Below, one piece after another: positions 1-9,392 of a DNA stretch of 64,000 nt. The stretch covers positions 1 through 64,000 of the forward strand of contig CABZEY010000004.1 of NCBI GenBank assembly GCA_902524955.1. The letters are read 5' to 3'. The first letter of the stretch is position 1. The number at the start of each line of letters is the position of its first letter. The DNA comes from an uncultured Pelagibacteraceae bacterium. Its GTDB lineage: Bacteria; Pseudomonadota; Alphaproteobacteria; Pelagibacterales; Pelagibacteraceae. The notes under the pieces are model-generated. The model was not told the origin of the DNA, ran no database searches, and saw nothing but the letters and a program-made list of their open reading frames with translations. The translations under genes were made by a program, and so were the position numbers.

Positions 1-1363
1 CACTAATTCTGAAAAGTTGTTCAACTTTTTTTAATTGCTTCCTTGATGACAATAAAACTACAATGTCATTTAACTTAAATTCAAAACTTTTTTTGGGTAC
101 TAAAACCTTTTTATCTCGAATGATTAACCCAATTCTAATACCATCAGGAATTGATGAATTTTCAATAGTATTATTAACTAACTCTGAATTCTCTAAAACT
201 TTAGCCTGCATGATTTCAAATTCTCCATCATCCAAAGTAAATACACTGTCTATTTTACCTTTGTGCACATGTTTTAATATTGTAGATACTGTAGTCATTC
301 TTGGATCAACAATATCGTCAATTTTAAGTGATGATTGTAATAAACTGTAATTATGACTATTTGCTATTGCGATGACCCTCTTTATTCCTTTTTTTTTGCA
401 CAAAAGTGCACTCATTAAATTTACTTCATCATCATCTGTAATACATAACACAGTATCGATCTCCTCTAAATTTATTTCCTTGAGAATATTTTCGTCTAAA
501 CCATCTCCTTTTATTATCATCGTTTCATTAAGTTCATTTGCAACGTACTGAGCTCTTTCTTCATTTTTTTCTATCATTTTAATTCTTGGATTATTTGGGT
601 GGTTTTCTAACGATTTTGCTAGATCTAATCCTATATTTCCAGCACCTATTATTAAAAATTTGTCAGAAACTTTCTCATCTTTACCAAATACTTTCATTGT
701 TCTTTCAACTTGTCTTGAATCCGTCAGAATAAACGCTTTATCATTTTCAAGTAATACATCTTTTTTTTTTAATATCAAAAATTTGTCATCTCTTTGAACA
801 CCTAACACATTCGCATTTAAATCAGAAAATGATTTAGTCAATCTTTCTAAAGGTGTATTTATTAACTCACATTTGTTATCTATATTAATCTCTACTAATC
901 TAACAGTATCATCTGCGAATGGAAAACTTTCTATGGCTCCTGGTGCCTCGATTTTTCTTACTAAAGATTTAGATACTTCATATTCAGGAGATATAATAAC
1001 ATCTATTGGTAAATGTGATTTGCTAAATAATTTACCATATGACGGATTTAAAAACTCTTTTGATCTAATTCTGGCGATTTTTCTAGAGACATTGAATAAA
1101 GAATGTGCAATTTGACAAACTATCATATTTGTTTCATCATTTCTTGTGACTGCAATGATCATGTCAGTATTTTTTGCATCTGCTAATTCCAAAACACTGG
1201 GATATGTTGCGATTCCAACAATACCTTTTGCATCTAAATTATCATTAATTTTTTGAATATCTGAACTTGTTTTGTCTATAACAGTAATAGAATGACCCTG
1301 TTGAGATAATTGGTTTGCAATAGAATAACCAACCTGTCCTGCACCACAAATAATAATATTCAT
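1..1363 (-). CDS. trkA: Trk system K+ uptake NAD-binding protein TrkA (C-terminal end cut by window edge)
   Basis: My reverse-strand translation from ATG at 1363 gives MNIIICGAGQVGYSIANQLSQQGHSITVIDK... with a second Rossmann motif FLIIGAGNIGLDLAKSLE; no stop before the window edge; not in the supplied ORF list because it runs off the edge. Confidence 0.93.
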   Translation of the reverse strand, partial: MNIIICGAGQVGYSIANQLSQQGHSITVIDKTSSDIQKINDNLDAKGIVGIATYPSVLELADAKNTDMIIAVTRNDETNMIVCQIAHSLFNVSRKIARIRSKEFLNPSYGKLFSKSHLPIDVIISPEYEVSKSLVRKIEAPGAIESFPFADDTVRLVEINIDNKCELINTPLERLTKSFSDLNANVLGVQRDDKFLILKKKDVLLENDKAFILTDSRQVERTMKVFGKDEKVSDKFLIIGAGNIGLDLAKSLENHPNNPRIKMIEKNEERAQYVANELNETMIIKGDGLDENILKEINLEEIDTVLCITDDDEVNLMSALLCKKKGIKRVIAIANSHNYSLLQSSLKIDDIVDPRMTTVSTILKHVHKGKIDSVFTLDDGEFEIMQAKVLENSELVNNTIENSSIPDGIRIGLIIRDKKVLVPKKSFEFKLNDIVVLLSSRKQLKKVEQLFRIS

Positions 1364-2703
1364 TAATGTTTGATATTTAAAGAAGATAACTTTCTATGCA
1401 GTGCAGTTCGGTCCATTCCAACGGACTTTGCTGTTTTAGAAACGTTACCATCATTTTTTTTTAATTGTTTCACTAAATACTCTTTCTCAAAATTATCTCT
1501 TGCTTCTTTTAACGTTAATTCTGTTGATGCGGAATTATGTTTATCAATATTTAAACTTGGATTTAAGGTATTATATATTATATTTTCGATTTTTTCTATA
1601 TTATCTTGACCTAAAATTGCTATTCTTTCAACCAAATTTCTTAGTTCTCTAACATTTCCTGGCCAATTATAGCTATAGAAAGAGTCTAAATTTTTAATAA
1701 ATTTTTTATAATCATAATTATTTCCAATAAATATTGAAAAAAAATATTCTATCAATAGTGGTATATCCGATAACCTGTTAACTAAAGCTGGTAAGTTTAA
1801 ATTTATGACATTTAATCTATGAAACAAGTCTTCTCTAAAATTTCCTTTTGATACCTCTTTTTTTAAATCTATAGATGAAGAGGCTATTAGCCTAAAATTT
1901 ACAGTAATATCTGTGATATCATTTAGTCTCTTAAATCTCTGATCTGTTATTACTCTTAAAATTTTATTTTGAACATCTAATGGCAAATCATTAACATTAT
2001 CAATAAATAATGTTCCATTATTTGCCTTTTCCAAATGACCTTTGATTACTTCACCATGTTTTAAAATACCAAAAATATTTTCGTCAAAATTACTAATATT
2101 AATACGTGATGAATCTAATATGACAAAGTTACCTTTATATCTGTTTGAATTACGATGTATTTCTCTTGCCAAAAGCTCTTTTCCACTTCCACTAGGACCT
2201 TCTATCAATATACGGCCATCAGAGATTGAAATTTTTTGAATCGTTTCTTTAATTTTTAATATTTCTTTACTTTCACCTATAAAATCAAAAGATTGAAAAA
2301 TTTTTTCATGTAAATCCTGCTTGGTGTTTATTAAATCTGAAAATTCTATGCCTCTTTTAATGAAATTTAATAATCGTTCTTGATTAAAAGGTTTTTCTAA
2401 AAATTCAAATGCTCCATCCTTCACGGAATTTACTGCTATTTGTATATTTGCATGACCAGACATCATGATAACTGGCAAATCTTTATTTTTATTTTTAATT
2501 AAATTTAAAAGATATAAACCATCTCTAGATTTTTCATCAAGCAAAACATCTAATAATGCTAGGTCAAACGAATTTTTATTTATAAACTCTTCAGCTTCTT
2601 TGATTGTTCCAATTGTAACAACAGAATATTTATTTTCGGTTAATATTTCCTCTAAAATAAAACGAATATCTTTTTCGTCATCGACTATTAAAATTTTTTT
2701 CAT
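1363..2703 (-). CDS. ntrX: NtrX-family response regulator (receiver + degenerate AAA+ + Fis-type HTH)
   Basis: Receiver MKKILIVDDEKDIRFILEE, Walker A EGPSGSGKE, C-terminal Fis-like HTH GNVSKTAKSVGMDRTALHRKL; adjacent to ntrY and trkA. Confidence 0.93.
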   Translation of the reverse strand: MKKILIVDDEKDIRFILEEILTENKYSVVTIGTIKEAEEFINKNSFDLALLDVLLDEKSRDGLYLLNLIKNKNKDLPVIMMSGHANIQIAVNSVKDGAFEFLEKPFNQERLLNFIKRGIEFSDLINTKQDLHEKIFQSFDFIGESKEILKIKETIQKISISDGRILIEGPSGSGKELLAREIHRNSNRYKGNFVILDSSRINISNFDENIFGILKHGEVIKGHLEKANNGTLFIDNVNDLPLDVQNKILRVITDQRFKRLNDITDITVNFRLIASSSIDLKKEVSKGNFREDLFHRLNVINLNLPALVNRLSDIPLLIEYFFSIFIGNNYDYKKFIKNLDSFYSYNWPGNVRELRNLVERIAILGQDNIEKIENIIYNTLNPSLNIDKHNSASTELTLKEARDNFEKEYLVKQLKKNDGNVSKTAKSVGMDRTALHRKLSSLNIKH

Positions 2704-4469
2704 ATTTTTTTTGGCAAAGTAATACTTACGTAAGCACCATTTTTTTCTTTTCTATTTTCATAAAAAATTTGACCATTATGTTCATGTACTATTTTAGATA
2801 CAATTGATAATCCTAGACCACTTCCATCTTTTTTTGTTGTAAAATATGGATCGTTATGTTTAAAATTTCTAGCCTCTTTGAACCCTACTCCGTTATCTAG
2901 GATAGTTAAGAAATAAAACTTTTTGTCATCTGATAACTCTGTAATTATTTCACCATTAAACTGTGTATCTATCAACCTTTCTTCAATTGACTCTATGGCG
3001 TTTTTATAGATGTTTAATAGTGCTCTATTTATTTGACCTTTGTCACAATAAATTTCATTATCATTTAAAGAATTATTTTTAGTAAATTTAATTTGCTCAT
3101 AATTTAATTGATAAGTTTCTTGAGAATTATTGACAATTGCAATTAAATCATTTTTTTCAAAAACAGGTTTGGGCATTCGCGCAAAGTCTGAAAAACTATT
3201 CACTAATTTGGAAATTTCAAATATTTGATTATTAATAATAGACAAATGTTTTTTTGAACTTTCATCGGTAGATATTTTTTCTCTAATTCTATCTAAAGAT
3301 AGCTGAATTGGTGTGAGTGGATTTCTAATTTCATGAGCTAATTTTCTAGCAATAACCTGCCAAGCTTCAAAACGACCTGATAAAATGTTCTTTTGTTTTT
3401 GTTTTTTTATTTGAGATACCATATCATTAAAAATTAAATTTAAATTTTTAAAATCCTCATTTTTATCATTTTTTAATTTAATATCATAATCTCCCTCGCT
3501 AACACTCTTTGCGGCTCTGAATAAATTATTTAAAGGTTTGATTGTTTTTGCAGCAAGATTAATTCCAAATGATGCGGACATTAATATTAAGATAAGAGTA
3601 AAAATAATATATATTATAAAGAACGAAATTTGAATTTTTAATGTATTACCTTTTACTCTATAATAATAAATTGATGCATCTCCAGTTTCTTTTAAAAAAG
3701 AATTAATTTTTTTATCAACATTTTGAAATGAATATAAATAGAGATTTTTATAATTATTTAATTTAATCAAAGCATATGTTTTTTTCTCTAATGCATTTGA
3801 AACAATCAATGGTTTGCCATTACTAGCTTGTAACAACATATTTTTAGATGGGGGATTATAATTATTTTTACTTATAGCGAATTGAATCAGTTTGGCTTTA
3901 TTGTCAATTAAAAAAATATTTTTTATATTTCTAAAACTTGATTGAAACAAAAGGTAATTTTTAAATTTATTCCTATCAGATAATAAAATTTTTTTATTTC
4001 TATTAAGATCATATGCGATTAGTTTCAAATCTTTTACAATTGACTTTTGATAATCATTTAAATAGTTTACAGCAATATTTCTTGAATTGTTGACTAATGA
4101 TAATATCTTATCGTCAAACCATCTTTGTATACCATAATTAAATATTAATATTGAAAATATAACAATCAATAATGATGGTAATGAAGAGATTATTAAAAAA
4201 GATAAAACTAAATTTTTACTTGTTTCACCGCCAAGCTCTAAAGATTTTTTTTTTAAATAATTTTTATAAATTTTAAGTGAAATAGACAATATTAAAGCAA
4301 ATAATAGTAAAAAATTTAGAATTAACAGTATTTCAACATTCATTTGATTTAATTTAAAAAAACCAACTCCAATGAAGGTTTGTAAAGAAATAAAACCAAG
4401 TCCAATTGAAATAATAAATAAAATTGATATTAAGTATGTATTAGAAAAAAATTTTGATAATATTTTCAT
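2700..4469 (-). CDS. ntrY: NtrY-family sensor histidine kinase
   Basis: N-terminal TM segments, HAMP-like region, H-box KLAHEIRNPLTPIQLSLDRI, HATPase motifs DNGVGF / GSGLGLSIVSKIVHEHNG; pairs with ntrX. Confidence 0.92.
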   Translation of the reverse strand: MKILSKFFSNTYLISILFIISIGLGFISLQTFIGVGFFKLNQMNVEILLILNFLLLFALILSISLKIYKNYLKKKSLELGGETSKNLVLSFLIISSLPSLLIVIFSILIFNYGIQRWFDDKILSLVNNSRNIAVNYLNDYQKSIVKDLKLIAYDLNRNKKILLSDRNKFKNYLLFQSSFRNIKNIFLIDNKAKLIQFAISKNNYNPPSKNMLLQASNGKPLIVSNALEKKTYALIKLNNYKNLYLYSFQNVDKKINSFLKETGDASIYYYRVKGNTLKIQISFFIIYIIFTLILILMSASFGINLAAKTIKPLNNLFRAAKSVSEGDYDIKLKNDKNEDFKNLNLIFNDMVSQIKKQKQKNILSGRFEAWQVIARKLAHEIRNPLTPIQLSLDRIREKISTDESSKKHLSIINNQIFEISKLVNSFSDFARMPKPVFEKNDLIAIVNNSQETYQLNYEQIKFTKNNSLNDNEIYCDKGQINRALLNIYKNAIESIEERLIDTQFNGEIITELSDDKKFYFLTILDNGVGFKEARNFKHNDPYFTTKKDGSGLGLSIVSKIVHEHNGQIFYENRKEKNGAYVSITLPKKI

Positions 4470-5571
4470 GAAATTAGCAGCAATTATTCTCGCAGCAGGT
4501 CATAGTCGTCGATTCAAAAGCAATATTCCAAAACAGTTTCATTTTTATAAAAAAGATATTATTCTTAATCATAGTATAAAAAAATTTGAAAAAATTAAAC
4601 AAATTAAAGAAATATATATAGCTATAAACAATAAATATCAAAAAAAGTATAGTTCATTAATAAAAAAAACAAAAAAAATTAAATTTTTTGATGGTGGAAA
4701 ATATCGTTGTGAAACAGTAAAAAAAGGTGTCGAAAAGCTTTACCGAAAGTATACTCATGTATTAATTCACGATGCAGCACGTCCAGATTTTACCATAAAA
4801 CTTGCTCAGAAATTAATTAAGGAGTTAAAAAAAAATTCATGTGTTGTGCCAGTAATAACTTGTTCTGATACTACGGTGTTAGAAAAAAATTACGTTAATA
4901 GAGATAAAATTAAATTATTACAAACTCCTCAGGCCTTTTGTTTAGATAAAATATATAAATTTCACAAAAAAAATAAAAATAAAAATATTACAGATGATTC
5001 AGTTTTATTTTTTCAAAATAAACTAAGTATAAAATTTATTAATGGAGAAATCGAGAACAAAAAAATTACTTATCTTAATGATATTGGTGTAAAAGATAAA
5101 TTCTATGGCATTGGTTACGACATTCACAAAATGGCCAAAGGATACAATCTGTATATAGGTGGTGTTAAAATACCATCTAAATTTGGTAGCGTAGGACATA
5201 GCGATGGTGATAGTTTATTGCATGCTTTGATTGACAGTTTCCTAGGAGCTGCAAAGCTTAGAGATATTGGTACCCTATTCCCTAATACTAAAAAATTTAA
5301 AAATATCAGATCTACAAAGTTACTTCGTGAAGTCATAAAAAAACTTAAAAAAATTGACTTAAAAGTTTCCTCTATTGATTTAAATATTATTTTACAATCA
5401 CCAAATTTAAAAGATTACAAAGAGAAAATAAGATCCAATATTTCAAGATTATGTAAAATTAACAAAAAATTTGTAAATGTAAAAGCTAAGACTGCTGATA
5501 GAATAGGCATAATTGGTAAAAATAAAGCATTAGCATGTGAGGTAATTTCTACTTTAGAAAATGTTCAATAA
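4468..5571 (+). CDS. ispDF: Bifunctional IspD/IspF (MEP cytidylyltransferase / MECDP synthase)
   Basis: IspD start MKLAAIILAAGHSRRF, HDAARP motif; IspF GIGYDIHKM..IGGVKIP..GHSDGDSLLHALIDSFLGAA. The ORF-track start at 4372 is upstream of the IspD start; ATG 4468 preferred. Confidence 0.95.
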   Translation: MKLAAIILAAGHSRRFKSNIPKQFHFYKKDIILNHSIKKFEKIKQIKEIYIAINNKYQKKYSSLIKKTKKIKFFDGGKYRCETVKKGVEKLYRKYTHVLIHDAARPDFTIKLAQKLIKELKKNSCVVPVITCSDTTVLEKNYVNRDKIKLLQTPQAFCLDKIYKFHKKNKNKNITDDSVLFFQNKLSIKFINGEIENKKITYLNDIGVKDKFYGIGYDIHKMAKGYNLYIGGVKIPSKFGSVGHSDGDSLLHALIDSFLGAAKLRDIGTLFPNTKKFKNIRSTKLLREVIKKLKKIDLKVSSIDLNIILQSPNLKDYKEKIRSNISRLCKINKKFVNVKAKTADRIGIIGKNKALACEVISTLENVQ

Positions 5572-6013
5572 ATTAAATTTTTTATTTTTTACTTTTTTTT
5601 ATATAGGAAAATTACCGGCTTCCGGTACATTTACTAGTATTATAACAATATTTATTTATTACTTCGTTTTATTTTTTTTTTCAAATATTTTATTTATTTT
5701 ATTACTTATAACCATAACAATTTATTCATTTTTTTTTTTAAAGGAAATATTAAAAAATTTTGAAAATAAGGATCCAAAAGAAATAGTTATAGATGAATTT
5801 ATTGGCCAGTCTATACCCTTGTTAATATGTGGAAGTAATATTCTCCTCATATTAATTTCATTTATACTTTTTAGATTTTTTGATATATTTAAAATTTTTC
5901 CAGCAAATATTATTGACAAAAAAATAGATGGGACAATTGGAATAATAGGAGATGATATAATCGCCGGTATATATACTCTTATAATAGTTTATCTTATAAA
6001 AGGCTACGTATGA
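5561..6013 (+). CDS. pgpA: Phosphatidylglycerophosphatase A
   Basis: GKLPASGTFTS, VIDEFIGQ and IGIIGDDIIAGIY motifs of PgpA; downstream of ispDF. Confidence 0.88.
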   Translation: MFNKLNFLFFTFFYIGKLPASGTFTSIITIFIYYFVLFFFSNILFILLLITITIYSFFFLKEILKNFENKDPKEIVIDEFIGQSIPLLICGSNILLILISFILFRFFDIFKIFPANIIDKKIDGTIGIIGDDIIAGIYTLIIVYLIKGYV

Positions 6014-6474
6014 AAAAAAAAGTTTTTGAAAAACTTATAAAAAAAAAAATAACTGTTTCAGTGGCTGAATCTTGTACAGGCGGACTCATAGCCAGTGAGA
6101 TTATTTCAATACCAAATAGTTCTAAGATATTTAATCTTGGATTAATAACATATTCAAATAAATCAAAAGAAAAAATTCTTAATGTAAAAAAAAAAAATTT
6201 AATTAAATATGGAGCTGTAAGTTCTCAGATTTGTAAAGAAATGCTTGACAATCTGTATAAGATAACGAAATCTAATGTCTGTGTATCTACTACAGGAATT
6301 GCTGGACCAGGTGGTGGATCAGCTTTAAAGCCGGTTGGATTAGTATATATTGGAATTAAATATAAAAAGATGTCAAAAATTTTTATGTTTAATTTTTCGA
6401 AAAAATTACCTAGAAATAAAATTCAAAAATTAGCAGTAAGCAAAGTTATAAATTTATTAGATAAATTAATTTAA
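6010..6474 (+). CDS. pncC: CinA C-terminal domain / nicotinamide-nucleotide amidase
   Basis: VSVAESCTGGLIASEI...STTGIAGPGGGSALKPVGLVYIG, typical PncC/CinA-C motifs. Confidence 0.9.
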   Translation: MKKKVFEKLIKKKITVSVAESCTGGLIASEIISIPNSSKIFNLGLITYSNKSKEKILNVKKKNLIKYGAVSSQICKEMLDNLYKITKSNVCVSTTGIAGPGGGSALKPVGLVYIGIKYKKMSKIFMFNFSKKLPRNKIQKLAVSKVINLLDKLI

Positions 6475-6918
6475 ATTGGCTAAAAATTTTGCACGTTTTT
6501 CAAAAGAATTAAGTATTTTTCGAAACCCAATATCAAACATTTTGTCTAACATTTTATTTAAAATCATATTATTTAATTCGATATTAATAAAAAATTCAAT
6601 ATCACATTCATTCTCATTAATTTTATTTAGAATCCAAATATTTTCCAAAGTTTTCAATGGTCCTTTAATGGCATTTACAATTATTTTTCTTTTTTTTTTG
6701 TCATATTTAACATGGCTAGTATAAACATCTTTAGCAAATGAATATCCAATTTCTAATTCAGCTATAATTTTTATGCTACTTTGATTTTCTTTTTTTGAAA
6801 TAATTTTTGAATTTGTACACCAAGGCAAAAACTCTTTATAATTATCTATATCTAAAATGAGGTTTTCAATAAGTCCCAAGGGATAATGAAATTTTTTTTT
6901 GATATTTTTTTTTGGCAA
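6466..6918 (-). CDS. RatA/COQ10-like START-domain protein
   Basis: YPLGLIENLILDIDNYKEFLPWC..SKII, typical of polyketide cyclase/COQ10 family; neighbour of lipA as in many alphaproteobacteria. Confidence 0.85.
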   Translation of the reverse strand: MPKKNIKKKFHYPLGLIENLILDIDNYKEFLPWCTNSKIISKKENQSSIKIIAELEIGYSFAKDVYTSHVKYDKKKRKIIVNAIKGPLKTLENIWILNKINENECDIEFFINIELNNMILNKMLDKMFDIGFRKILNSFEKRAKFLANLN

Positions 6919-6919
6919 A

Positions 6920-7843
6920 TTAAATTAAATTTTTTTCTCTTTTTTCTTTTAATTTTGAAAAATCATCTCCAGCATGGTAACTTGACCTTGTCATTGGACT
7001 GGATGAAACCTGCAAAAAACCTTTGGAATAAGCTATTTTTTTAAATTTTTCAAAATCTTCAGGTGGTATAAATTTTTTTATAGGAAAGTGTTTTTCTGTT
7101 GGTTGTAAATATTGTCCCAAGGTTAAAAAATCTACTCTAGCACACCTTAGATCATCCATAACTTGAAAAAGTTCCTCTTCTTTTTCACCAAGTCCTAGCA
7201 TTAGTCCAGATTTCGTAAATAATTTATTATTATAATCCTTCACTTCTTTTAACAAATTAATAGATTGAAAATATCGTGAACCAGGTCGCACTTTTGTATA
7301 GTTTGAAGGCACAGTTTCAATATTATGGTTAAAAACATCTGGTTCAGCATCGACAACTTTTTTATATACATCGCCTTTCCTTAAAAAATCTGGCGTTAAT
7401 ATTTCTATGGTCGTCTTAGGGTTATTTCTTCTTATTTCATTAATTGTTTTAACAAAATGATATGCTCCACCATCTGGCAAATCGTCTCTATCGACAGATG
7501 TAATGACTACATGACTTAAATTTAAATCTTTAGTAGCTTTGGCGACTCTTAATGGTTCATTTTGGTCTAAAGGATTCGGTAAACCAGTTTTTACATTACA
7601 AAATGCACAAGCTCTAGTGCATGTATCACCCATAATCATAAATGTTGCATGTTTTTTACTCCAACATTCAGAAATATTTGGACACCCAGCCTCCTCGCAC
7701 ACTGTATGCAAATTATTATCTTTTACAATTTTTTTAGTATCGCTGTAAATTGAGGAGTTGGTTAGTCTAACTCTTATCCAACTTGGTTTTCTTTGTATTG
7801 GATTTGATGGTTTGTTTATTTTTTCTGGGTGACGTGGTTTCAT
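6920..7843 (-). CDS. lipA: Lipoyl synthase
   Basis: [36 protein letters not shown]: both [4Fe-4S] cysteine motifs. Confidence 0.97.
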   Translation of the reverse strand: MKPRHPEKINKPSNPIQRKPSWIRVRLTNSSIYSDTKKIVKDNNLHTVCEEAGCPNISECWSKKHATFMIMGDTCTRACAFCNVKTGLPNPLDQNEPLRVAKATKDLNLSHVVITSVDRDDLPDGGAYHFVKTINEIRRNNPKTTIEILTPDFLRKGDVYKKVVDAEPDVFNHNIETVPSNYTKVRPGSRYFQSINLLKEVKDYNNKLFTKSGLMLGLGEKEEELFQVMDDLRCARVDFLTLGQYLQPTEKHFPIKKFIPPEDFEKFKKIAYSKGFLQVSSSPMTRSSYHAGDDFSKLKEKREKNLI

Positions 7844-8139
7844 TTTATAATCAAAAGTTTTTCATTTTTTTTGCCTTTAGCAAACATCTCTCTATATATT
7901 TCATCTAAAAAATTAATATCAATATTTTTAGTTAACGAATTATTTTCATTAATTAATCTTATATTTTCTACATTTAAATATTTTTCAATATTAGACAATT
8001 TGTCATATTCAATTTTTTTTTTTTGAAATGAGATATACCCTCTATTTCCATCAAAAAAATTAATAATAAAATATAGTATTATGAAAGTGTTTATTATTAA
8101 AAATTTAGATTGCACCAAAAAAGTTTTAAATTTTTTCAT
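7840..8139 (-). CDS. FtsB/DivIC-like septum formation initiator
   Basis: Single TM plus coiled coil, small (99 aa), immediately downstream of eno, the usual alphaproteobacterial position. Confidence 0.65.
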   Translation of the reverse strand: MKKFKTFLVQSKFLIINTFIILYFIINFFDGNRGYISFQKKKIEYDKLSNIEKYLNVENIRLINENNSLTKNIDINFLDEIYREMFAKGKKNEKLLIIK

Positions 8140-9392
8140 TTAATTTTTGACATTCCCGGTTTTTTTAAATTTTCTTCAATTCTTAGTAACCTATTATATT
8201 TTGCTACTCTTTCAGACCTTGCTAATGATCCAGTTTTTATTTGATTTGATTTTGTTGCAATAGCAAGATCAGAAATAAACGTATCTTCTGTATCTCCAGA
8301 TCTATGAGAAATAATCGTACTTAAACCTTTTATTTGAGCCAACTCAATTGTTTTTAGAGTTTCACTCACAGTGCCAATCTGGTTTAATTTAATTAAAATA
8401 GAATTTGCTGAGGCATTTTTTATACCTTTGGACAATCTGTCATAATTGGTTACAAAAAGATCGTCACCTACAATTTGTATCTTGTCTCCAATAAGACTTG
8501 TAAGATTTGTCCATGTCGTCCAGTCATCCTCAAAAACTGGGTCCTCTATGGACTTAATTGGATATTTTTTAATCAAACTTTCATAATATTGAAGAAGTTC
8601 TGATGAGTTGAGTTTCTTATTATGGATCATAGAATATTTATTACCATCATAAAGCTCATTTGAAGCTACATCTAAACAAATGTTTATATGCTTACCAGGT
8701 GTAAAGCCGGATTGTGTTATTGACTCTAATATTAATTCTATTGCTTCCTCGTCTGAATTAAGATTAGGTGCAAATCCACCTTCGTCACCAACATTGGTGC
8801 TAAGATTTTTTTTTAACAAATTTTTTTTTAAGCTTTGAATTGTTAAAAAACCATATTGCATACATTCTTGAAAAGACACAGCGCCATCCGGTCTTATCAT
8901 AAATTCTTGGATATTTAATGAATTATTTGCGTGAGCTCCACCATTAACAATATTCATTAATGGGTAAGGTAATTTAAAATTTCCGTCATTTGATAAATAC
9001 TCAAAAATTTCTTTTTTACTACTCTTGGCTGCAGCTTTACAATTAGCTATGGAAACCGATAATATTGAATTTGCACCTATTTTAGATTTATTGCTAGTTC
9101 CATCTAGCTCAATTAAAGTATTGTCAATGTGAACTTGATCATACGGGCTCATACCTTTTAAAATTTTATTTATATTAGTGTTTACATTTTCAACTGCATT
9201 AAAAACACTTTTATTTAAATATTCTTTGTTTTGATCTCTCAATTCATGAGCCTCATAACTTCCTGTTGATGCTCCAGAGGGTACAATGGCCGATGCTACT
9301 GATCCATCTGTTAAAAAAACATCTGTTTCAATAGTTGGAAAGCCTCTACTGTCAAATACTTGTCTAGATTTTAAATGTGATATCGTAGTCAT
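8136..9392 (-). CDS. eno: Enolase
   Basis: RQVFDSRGFPTIETDV, GDDLFVTN, ISHRSGDTEDTFI motifs. Confidence 0.98.
   Translation of the reverse strand: MTTISHLKSRQVFDSRGFPTIETDVFLTDGSVASAIVPSGASTGSYEAHELRDQNKEYLNKSVFNAVENVNTNINKILKGMSPYDQVHIDNTLIELDGTSNKSKIGANSILSVSIANCKAAAKSSKKEIFEYLSNDGNFKLPYPLMNIVNGGAHANNSLNIQEFMIRPDGAVSFQECMQYGFLTIQSLKKNLLKKNLSTNVGDEGGFAPNLNSDEEAIELILESITQSGFTPGKHINICLDVASNELYDGNKYSMIHNKKLNSSELLQYYESLIKKYPIKSIEDPVFEDDWTTWTNLTSLIGDKIQIVGDDLFVTNYDRLSKGIKNASANSILIKLNQIGTVSETLKTIELAQIKGLSTIISHRSGDTEDTFISDLAIATKSNQIKTGSLARSERVAKYNRLLRIEENLKKPGMSKIK

Noticed and set aside
63-1115. Plus-strand ORFs 63-350 and 873-1115
   Set aside because: Antisense to trkA, which has clear homology on the reverse strand.
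4372-4467. N-terminal 32 aa of ORF 4372-5571
   Set aside because: Lies antisense inside ntrY and precedes the canonical IspD start; treated as an ORF-caller artefact.
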